The notes beneath the pieces are model-generated. The model had not been told where the DNA came from and ran no database searches. It saw only the letters and a list, made by a program, of their open reading frames with translations. A DNA stretch of 64,000 nt from NCBI GenBank assembly GCA_008729055.1, contig SDUX01000002.1:496001-560000 (forward strand), given 5' to 3'. Of this stretch, positions 57,358 through 64,000 are shown piece after piece. The translations under genes and the position numbers were made by a program. The stretch comes from Pyropia haitanensis (Eukaryota; Rhodophyta; Bangiophyceae; Bangiales; Bangiaceae). The first letter of the stretch is position 1; each line of letters opens with the position of its first letter.

Positions 57358-59074
57358 GCCCACACCGCTGCCGCACAGCGTCCGCCCGCACCGCTCCAAC
57401 CGCACAGGACACATGCACCCTCGGCTGCTGCACGTGGCATCGGCATCGCCGCCCCTCCCGCCCCTTCACGATGCCGACGCGTCGCTGGCATACAGCCGCG
57501 TCCACTCCCGCGCCTTTGCTAATGCCGACTCCTCGTCTCGCTTCCACAGGTCCGCCGCCTCATTGTTCAGCGGATCCTCGGGGTTGGGCGCTGCCAGCAG
57601 CGCTTGGATGGACAGCAGCACCGTGCGAATTTGCAGTGCGGGGCTCCACATCTTCTTGATCACGTCCAGGCAGATCCGCCCCAGGCGGTCAATGTTGGGG
57701 TGGTACAGGCGTGTCAGGAACCGAACCTTGGGGGGTGCCATCGGGTAGTCGTCGGGCAGGAACAGCTCCAATCGGAAGGTACCCCCTGCGCAACGTGGAC
57801 AAGGATAAGGAGAGGGAGAACACGTGGTTATAGCCACGGAGACAAGCACACGCTGGCTATTAGCGCCCGCTTCCTGACCACAACTGTGCCAACAAGCGCA
57901 GTAGCTGTCGTCATGTCGCCACCACGCGATGTCCATGCACCAATAACGCCACCCCTAAAGCAGGGGTGACACCTGCGAACAAAACGGCCCGCCTGGGCGT
58001 TCAACCACCGAGAACTGCCAAGATGGTCCACAGCCACATACCTGCATAGGGGGAGTCTTGCGGCCCCAAAATCACAACCGAGAAGTACCGCGCGTTGTCA
58101 TCGTGTGGCACCGCATTGATGCCAGGCACTGTATCGGGTAGAGCCCAGGGAAACACCAGAACCGATACGACAGCCACATCACACCCACCCCACACACACA
58201 ATGCAAACACAGAACAGGAGTGCACGCAGCCACAGGCACACACTCAACACCAAAAAGTATAGACAACATATGCCTGTTAGCAACAGCCTAGCAGCATCCA
58301 TCACATCCTTTCCCACCCAGGGTCTCAATGCACCCCAAAACACAGCTGCCCATGGGTATCACTCCAGCACCCCTCCCACACACTGACACCTCTGCCAATC
58401 GGCAGCAGCCCACAATGAGGAGCAAAGAAACACGAAAAAGAATACATACCTGGATCACTCAAGAGCCGCTCCGTCTCCTACCCCACCCCCAGCACCGTAC
58501 AGGGAGTCCCAAGCCACACAATAAACCACTTCACACAGACAGCTGCATCAGAGGGTGCCCAAGCCGTCTCTGGCGATACCACCGGCTGCCACCTCTTCAT
58601 TCGTCTTCGCATGGTCTCCTCCCTGATAACACTCTCGCATGGCCATGCCGCGTCTCATGCTCCGCCACACTCTGCTTCCGCGTGCATACAGTCGCCCCTC
58701 CATACAGCAGGAACCAGGCACCTTGTGCTCTCACCCACTCCAGCAGCCGACTTGTCCAACCAGGGGGCACCCTTTCTCCTACCTCCCAAGACCCTCACCT
58801 CGACGCACCTTCAGAATACGCTTGGGCAGCGCTCCACTCCCACCAAAAGCCATGACCCCGCGCCACTTGCCCCCCCGGCTGCTACGGCCACTGCAGTCTG
58901 CGGCGCGCCACGGCTCTGCAACACACCGTCGACCACCAAGGGAGACAGACGCCGCGCTTGAGAGAGCAGAAAAATAGAGTATTCCCAGACCAGCGACACA
59001 GCCCCTCCTCGTCCCCCCCTGGCCAAGACGAACGATGAACGGGGGAGTACCACCAGGGCAAGGACGAGGAGGCA
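57358..59074 (-). repeat. Left arm of a 1.72-kb inverted duplication
   Basis: Every position p in this arm pairs with 118505 minus p in the right arm (59431-61147) without an indel. I see five substitutions: 57445/61060, 57789/60716, 57808/60697, 58755/59750, 59065/59440. Similarity ends abruptly at both borders. The arm carries a complete UBE2N gene. Confidence 0.95.
57466..58853 (-). CDS. UBE2N: Ubiquitin-conjugating enzyme E2 N (Ubc13), four exons, copy 1
   Basis: An E2 that, with a Uev partner, builds K63-linked ubiquitin chains. Exons: 58809-58853 ([15 protein letters not shown]), 58450-58477 (ETERLLSDP), 58042-58128 ([29 protein letters not shown]), 57466-57785 ([15 protein letters not shown] onward). 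159 aa. HPN is at 82-84 and the catalytic Cys at 92 ([10 protein letters not shown]), followed by [19 protein letters not shown] and the Ubc13-type ending [13 protein letters not shown]. Donors are GTGCGT, GTATGT, GTATGT. The protein is identical to copy 2 as far as I can see; differences fall in introns and flanks. The 28-base second exon is very small and would be missed by simple ORF calling. Confidence 0.93.
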
Positions 59075-59430
59075 TCAAATGGGTACGGGTAGGTGGCGCA
59101 ACGGGCCGGATGAGCGGGGCAGCTCTCTATGAACAGACATGAGGCACAACACTTGCATACGTGTCGTAATCGTGATGAACTCGCACTGCTGATGAGTATA
59201 GCATTGGACCACAACGTAGATTATAATTACAGCAAGCCGGGCATGACAGCCTCTTCGTGAGTACTGAACTTTTACCTTGCCGGCCGACGTAAATCTACTT
59301 TCCTGTCACAGTTTTGGTGTTCCGCTCGCTTTTGAGCCGTCACACCGGTCGCGCTGGCATTTCGTCTTAGACGCCTGCCACGAATGCTACCTACACGACC
59401 CGGGGCCGCATCATATCGCGGAGCCCGTGG
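59075..59430. other. Spacer between the arms of the inverted duplication
   Basis: 356 bases of unique sequence, AT-richer than the arms, separating the two UBE2N upstream regions. The two genes point away from this spacer's sides: copy 1 leftward, copy 2 rightward. Their first exons therefore lie 578 and 577 bases from it on each side minus the shared promoter-side arm sequence (59652 minus 59430 is 222 bases to the start codon). The spacer plus the shared inner arm ends hold both promoters. Confidence 0.7.
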
Positions 59431-61147
59431 TGCCTCCTCATCCTTGCCCTGGTGGTACTCCCCCGTTCATCGTTCGTCTTGGCCAGGGGGGGACGAGGAG
59501 GGGCTGTGTCGCTGGTCTGGGAATACTCTATTTTTCTGCTCTCTCAAGCGCGGCGTCTGTCTCCCTTGGTGGTCGACGGTGTGTTGCAGAGCCGTGGCGC
59601 GCCGCAGACTGCAGTGGCCGTAGCAGCCGGGGGGGCAAGTGGCGCGGGGTCATGGCTTTTGGTGGGAGTGGAGCGCTGCCCAAGCGTATTCTGAAGGTGC
59701 GTCGAGGTGAGGGTCTTGGGAGGTAGGAGAAAGGGTGCCCCCTGGTTGGGCAAGTCGGCTGCTGGAGTGGGTGAGAGCACAAGGTGCCTGGTTCCTGCTG
59801 TATGGAGGGGCGACTGTATGCACGCGGAAGCAGAGTGTGGCGGAGCATGAGACGCGGCATGGCCATGCGAGAGTGTTATCAGGGAGGAGACCATGCGAAG
59901 ACGAATGAAGAGGTGGCAGCCGGTGGTATCGCCAGAGACGGCTTGGGCACCCTCTGATGCAGCTGTCTGTGTGAAGTGGTTTATTGTGTGGCTTGGGACT
60001 CCCTGTACGGTGCTGGGGGTGGGGTAGGAGACGGAGCGGCTCTTGAGTGATCCAGGTATGTATTCTTTTTCGTGTTTCTTTGCTCCTCATTGTGGGCTGC
60101 TGCCGATTGGCAGAGGTGTCAGTGTGTGGGAGGGGTGCTGGAGTGATACCCATGGGCAGCTGTGTTTTGGGGTGCATTGAGACCCTGGGTGGGAAAGGAT
60201 GTGATGGATGCTGCTAGGCTGTTGCTAACAGGCATATGTTGTCTATACTTTTTGGTGTTGAGTGTGTGCCTGTGGCTGCGTGCACTCCTGTTCTGTGTTT
60301 GCATTGTGTGTGTGGGGTGGGTGTGATGTGGCTGTCGTATCGGTTCTGGTGTTTCCCTGGGCTCTACCCGATACAGTGCCTGGCATCAATGCGGTGCCAC
60401 ACGATGACAACGCGCGGTACTTCTCGGTTGTGATTTTGGGGCCGCAAGACTCCCCCTATGCAGGTATGTGGCTGTGGACCATCTTGGCAGTTCTCGGTGG
60501 TTGAACGCCCAGGCGGGCCGTTTTGTTCGCAGGTGTCACCCCTGCTTTAGGGGTGGCGTTATTGGTGCATGGACATCGCGTGGTGGCGACATGACGACAG
60601 CTACTGCGCTTGTTGGCACAGTTGTGGTCAGGAAGCGGGCGCTAATAGCCAGCGTGTGCTTGTCTCCGTGGCTATAACCACGTGTTCTCCCTCTCCCTAT
60701 CCTTGTCCACGTTGCACAGGGGGTACCTTCCGATTGGAGCTGTTCCTGCCCGACGACTACCCGATGGCACCCCCCAAGGTTCGGTTCCTGACACGCCTGT
60801 ACCACCCCAACATTGACCGCCTGGGGCGGATCTGCCTGGACGTGATCAAGAAGATGTGGAGCCCCGCACTGCAAATTCGCACGGTGCTGCTGTCCATCCA
60901 AGCGCTGCTGGCAGCGCCCAACCCCGAGGATCCGCTGAACAATGAGGCGGCGGACCTGTGGAAGCGAGACGAGGAGTCGGCATTAGCAAAGGCGCGGGAG
61001 TGGACGCGGCTGTATGCCAGCGACGCGTCGGCATCGTGAAGGGGCGGGAGGGGCGGCGACGCCGATGCCACGTGCAGCAGCCGAGGGTGCATGTGTCCTG
61101 TGCGGTTGGAGCGGTGCGGGCGGACGCTGTGCGGCAGCGGTGTGGGC
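59431..61147 (+). repeat. Right arm of the 1.72-kb inverted duplication
   Basis: Mirror image of 57358-59074 around the centre at 59252.5, with five visible substitutions and no length change. It carries UBE2N copy 2. Confidence 0.95.
59652..61039 (+). CDS. UBE2N: Ubiquitin-conjugating enzyme E2 N (Ubc13), four exons, copy 2
   Basis: Same exon plan as copy 1: 59652-59696, 60028-60055, 60377-60463, 60720-61039 (159 aa). Introns are 331, 321 and 256 bases. The junction phrases are CTGAAG|GTGCGT, GATCCAG|GTATGT and TATGCAG|GTATGT. The last acceptor reads GCACAG here but GCGCAG in copy 1 (60716 A, 57789 C on plus), so the splice site is kept in both. The coding sequence is unchanged between copies, so either both are functional or one is an assembly duplicate of the other. 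Confidence 0.93.
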
Positions 61148-61638
61148 CGCAGGGGTCGGGGGATGGAGCTGTGCACAGGTTGACTGGTTTGAGAGTTTTT
61201 TGTCGTGTGCAAGGTGAGTCGTACAGAAGATCACGTTGACGATGCACTCCAGCGCAAGAGCGCCTTGTGGCACTTTACGTGGTGACGCCGCGGCCGTGGA
61301 AAGCCACGTCACCGCCACCACAGCCGCAGTGGGCTGCGAGAAGCTGCCAGCCCTCACCAAAACAGCTGCCGCTGTGTCCCCAGCCGGCCTCAACGTTGGT
61401 GAGTTTTCGAGAGCACGCAAGGCGATGAGACGGTCGACCAGTCGTGCATCACACAAGTGAGGTCCACTGGTGCGCCAACAGCAAAGTCCGCGTCGACGGC
61501 CGATATGTACCGCCTGTCCATGAGAATCAATGCTCTCGCGCATGTATTCGCCACCCTAGTTGGCCAGCTACGGGCCCACTGTACGGCCCATAAACACCAA
61601 TACCAGCGTGCCGCCCGACCGAGTGCGGCTATGGACGG
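61148..61638. other. Convergent 3' region of UBE2N copy 2 and NHP2
   Basis: 491 bases between convergent stops, outside the duplicated arm. No gene recognised. Confidence 0.45.
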
Positions 61639-63016
61639 TCACGTGGATGCCGCCGTTCGAAGGCCCGCCACCTCTGCTGCGCAAGCGCTGAGCTCTTCCC
61701 TCACCTCCTCTGCCAACGCCTTATCCTTGCCCGCCGTCACCAGCACCACCGACGTGGGGCGCTTGGTCCGGCTGGCGGCGCCCAGGTCCTCCTTGCGCGG
61801 CGTGAAGACGTACGGTACCGCCGCATCCTCACACAGCAGCGGCAGGTGGCTGATCACGTCCAGGGGCGCCACGTCACCGGCAATGATACACACGCTGCAG
61901 CGCGAAAGGAGGAGCACAAAGACGCAAACAGCACCCACCCGCCAACGGGCAAATTAGCACCACGACACCGACGGCAAAACGGCGAAACGGCAAAACAACC
62001 AGCGGGAGGATGACATGTCAGACTCATGCGCGTTGCACAAAACGAAAGCACGACACGCCCACCAGCGCGCAAAGTGGGGAAGAGAGCACACCAAAGGCTG
62101 GAGTCCGACGATGCAGCTCATCCCTGCCCCCTTCACCCGCCTCCCACAACCAGAGCAGTGACGGACGTACCCTTTTTGGTTCTTCCGGACGGCCTTGACC
62201 ACCTCCTTAATTCCCCTACGGAGGGTGCGGCCCTTGGCAGACGCGGCCACAAGCTTGTACAGGCGCTTGGTCAGCTTCTTGCCCGCCAAGGCTGTGGCCA
62301 CCACCAACACGCACCCATCCAGGCAGAGAAGCCACAAAAACAAAAATAAAACAAGGGAGGCAAAGAAGGGGCGCAGTATTCGCAGGGTGGTTAGGTCCCA
62401 TGCCCGCGCGGTGCCTCACGCTTCGCACCGCACAGGGGGGCGCGCCGCCGGCGGGGTCGACAAGCCCGCCGAATCGCCCCTCGGGCGGCGTCTGACCCCA
62501 CCGCAACGGTGGTTGGCCAAGAGCCGCTACCCCAGCGTGGCCTAGCCCATCCGGGGCAAACCACGGCGCCATCCCCTTGGCAGCCCGCTCGAGAACGGAC
62601 ACGAGCAAAAAAAAAAAAAAATGCACACTGCTCCCACGACCAACGCCGCCCACACGTCCAACGCCGCCCGCATCCTGCCGCACGCCCAGCCCGGCAAAAG
62701 TCAACCCCCCGACCATCCCCCCCTCCCCCTTCCCCCTCCCCCTCCAACAACAGAAAGAAAAAAAAAAAAACGTACGACTAGCAATCGGCGACAGGACCGA
62801 CACGGCGGGGACATCCGCGACCGCCGCAGCCGCCGCGGGCGCCGCCTCCTTGGCAACCGCCGCAGCCGCTGCGGGCGCCGCCTCCTTGGCAACCGCCGCC
62901 AGCTCAGGGGCGGCCGCCACCGCCGCTGCCGCCTTGTCGGCCGACCGGTGCTTCTTCTTCTTGGACGACGAGCCGCCGTCGGCGGCCGAGTCGGCCTTGC
63001 GGCGCTTCTCGCCCAT
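61639..63016 (-). CDS. NHP2: H/ACA ribonucleoprotein subunit NHP2 (L7Ae family), three exons
   Basis: A core protein of H/ACA snoRNPs that guide rRNA pseudouridylation. Exons: 62776-63016 (MGEKRRKADSAADGG), 62171-62291, 61639-61894, giving 205 aa. Both introns start GTACGT; acceptors are CCACAG and CTGCAG. Exon 1 encodes a Lys-rich nuclear-signal-like stretch (SSSKKKKHRSADK) and an Ala-rich repeat, ending VSVLSPIAS. Exon 2 is PLAGKKLTKRLYKLVAASAKGRTLRRGIKEVVKAVRKNQKG. Exon 3 is VCIIAGDVAPLDVISHLPLLCEDAAVPYVF, then TPRKEDLGAASRTKRPTSVVLV. The NPIAxPLAxxxLTkklYK and GVKEV patterns separate it from SNU13/NHP2L1 and ribosomal L7Ae. The N-terminal extension is longer than usual. Confidence 0.94.
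62819..62891 (-). repeat. In-frame 36-bp direct duplication in NHP2 exon 1
   Basis: Encodes [12 protein letters not shown] twice in a row. The DNA copies are virtually identical (GCCGCCTCCTTGGCAACCGCC as the shared phrase), so the duplication is recent. Confidence 0.85.
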
Positions 63017-63654
63017 GGCGGGCGGCGACCCGGTGGGCCACACAAACCGCGCGCGGAAAAAAAAAAAAAAAAAAAAAACTGCAGAGCGCAGGGGCGAGAA
63101 GGGGGCTACGGAGGTGAACACACGGCGGAGCAGCCCCGCAAGATAAAAATCACGGGGAAAAATAAAGGGGCGGTGCAGCGGGGAGGGCTGCGGCAGCAGC
63201 GCGCCGCGCGACGTTGTCGGACGGGCACGCGCACGTCTGTCCACGGCCAAGTCGCGGATCAAGCGGCGGCGGGCGAGGAGGCTCTCTACAAAAGGAGCCC
63301 CCCCCCCCCCCCACCCACGGATCCGTGTGCTGTCCGCGAGTATTTGTGGCCGTACTGGAGTTGATCGCCGGCTCTTGGACGCAGCGGCGAACCGTCGTCA
63401 TGGTTTGGCCACGGCGATACGGCCGGCCGGCGCTGGCACGGTTCCGCCGGCGGCCGGCCGGCCGCCGTCCTCCCCCGCCCCTTGGCAGACACCCCACCCC
63501 TTGGCGGCCGCGTCCCGCGACCCGACCCCGCCCCTCTGTGCGTACCAAGGCCGCGCCATCCCCTCCTGTCTCCCCGGTCCCTCTTGCCCGCCCGGTGCTC
63601 CTCCACCACCCCCCGTTCCCCGTCCGGTCCATCCCCCCGCCGCTCGCGTTGCCC
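63017..63654. other. Divergent promoter region of NHP2 and the right-edge gene
   Basis: 638 bases. A run of A lies at 63057-63079, just upstream of the NHP2 start (minus). A C run lies at 63300-63312. No coding content recognised. Confidence 0.45.
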
Positions 63655-64000
63655 ATGGCACCCGCCGCGGACGCGGCGGCGGTGGGCCGCCTCGGCCGGC
63701 GGCTGGACCTCCTCCTCGCCGCCGTCTCGGCGCCGCCCCCCGACGCGGCGGACGACCTCCTTGTCGACGACGACGGCGGCGCCGCGCCCGCCACGGCTGC
63801 CGCCGCCGCCGCCGCCGCGGACCGGCCGCTGCTGGCGGCGGCCGCGGCGCTGGCGGCCGGGGACCCCCTCCCCGCGCTCGCCCACCCGCCGGTCGTCGCC
63901 GCCCTCGCCGCCGCCACCGCGTCGACCGCCGCGCCGCGCGGGGCGGCCGCCGCCGACGGGGCGGCCCCGTTCTGGGCCGCCCAGCTGCCCGCCTATGTCG
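63655..64000 (+). CDS. 5' part of an unidentified gene, cut by the window edge
   Basis: An ATG at 63655 opens a frame that stays open to the last base (115 codons). It reads MAPAADAAAVGRLGRRLDLL, then LAAVSAPPPDAADDLLVDDDGG, an Ala run, DRPLLAAAAALAAGDPLPALAHPPVVAALAAA and APFWAAQLPAYV. It has the GC3-rich codon use of the confirmed genes and an amphipathic Leu/Ala helix pattern, with no Gly/Pro noise. I recognise no family. A C/T-rich leader precedes the ATG, as for other plus-strand genes here. Confidence 0.5.
   Translation, partial: MAPAADAAAVGRLGRRLDLLLAAVSAPPPDAADDLLVDDDGGAAPATAAAAAAAADRPLLAAAAALAAGDPLPALAHPPVVAALAAATASTAAPRGAAAADGAAPFWAAQLPAYV

Noticed and set aside
57466..61039. UBE2N copies as processed pseudogenes
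   Set aside because: Both copies keep all three introns and identical coding exons, so retroposition is excluded.
61639..63016. SNU13/NHP2L1 or ribosomal L7Ae
   Set aside because: The SPIASPLAGKKLTKRLYK and RRGIKEVVKAVRK blocks and the DLGAA...KRPTS ending follow NHP2, not SNU13.
1..64000. tRNA, rRNA or riboswitch genes
   Set aside because: I scanned for tRNA B-box-like words and conserved rRNA phrases on both strands and found none that could be defended. A covariance-model search would be needed to be sure.
1..64000. Bacterial origin of the window (because of GC content and enzymes such as TsaD, DXR and MMAB)
   Set aside because: Spliceosomal introns in conserved positions, eIF3a, NHP2, UBE2N, copine, a P4-ATPase and MGDG synthase show a eukaryotic nuclear genome.

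Overview
This is a very GC-rich nuclear window from a photosynthetic eukaryote. I infer a bangiophyte red alga (Porphyra/Pyropia-like). The reasons are extreme third-position GC, Ala/Gly/Pro homopolymers inside conserved enzymes, few short GT-AG introns, plastid lipid and isoprenoid enzymes (MGDG synthase, DXR), and a cobalamin adenosyltransferase. The species is inferred from composition and gene content, not proven.

Layout. 0-12 kb: a choice-of-anchor-A-like secreted protein (-), cob(I)alamin adenosyltransferase MMAB (-), a secreted protein ending in a Hedgehog-type Hint domain (+), a TsaD/Qri7-type tRNA t6A enzyme (-) and, across a 20-22-bp minisatellite, UFSP2 (+). 12-18 kb: mostly non-coding, with a condensation-superfamily acyltransferase (+) and a 1.7-kb element bounded by 31-bp perfect inverted repeats. 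18-23 kb: copine (+) and monofunctional homoserine dehydrogenase (-). 23-41 kb: a SAPS-family phosphatase regulatory subunit (-), MGDG synthase (+), a plastid DUF4079-like membrane protein (+), CIAO1 (+), OLA1/YchF (-) and eIF3a (+). 42-56 kb: an NTF2-like plastid protein (-), cystathionine gamma-lyase-type enzyme (+, five exons), DXR (-), P4-ATPase flippase (+) and a G-patch protein (+). 57-61 kb: a near-perfect inverted duplication (arms about 1.72 kb, spacer 356 bp), each arm carrying a complete four-exon UBE2N/Ubc13 gene. 61-64 kb: NHP2 (-) and the 5' end of an unidentified gene (+) cut by the window edge.

The genes are single eukaryotic transcription units, with no operons and no obvious pathway cluster. 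Homoserine dehydrogenase and the cystathionine enzyme both belong to Met/Thr/Cys metabolism but lie 22 kb apart. MGDG synthase, DXR, the DUF4079-like protein and the NTF2-like protein are plastid-directed. eIF3a, OLA1, CIAO1, NHP2, TsaD, UFSP2 and UBE2N are housekeeping translation, Fe-S, RNA and ubiquitin-type functions.

Two window-wide features matter to a reader. First, four conserved genes (MMAB, the Hint protein, TsaD, homoserine dehydrogenase) are broken into two or three frames, and the breaks fall at G/C homopolymers. I read these as probable sequencing or assembly indels, not pseudogenes. Second, the introns prefer C at position +4 of the donor (GTACGT/GTGCGT). Most other long open frames in GC-rich stretches are compositional shadows. 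Exon junctions were chosen by eye from GT-AG signals plus continuity of conserved protein sequence, and every spliced length is a multiple of three.
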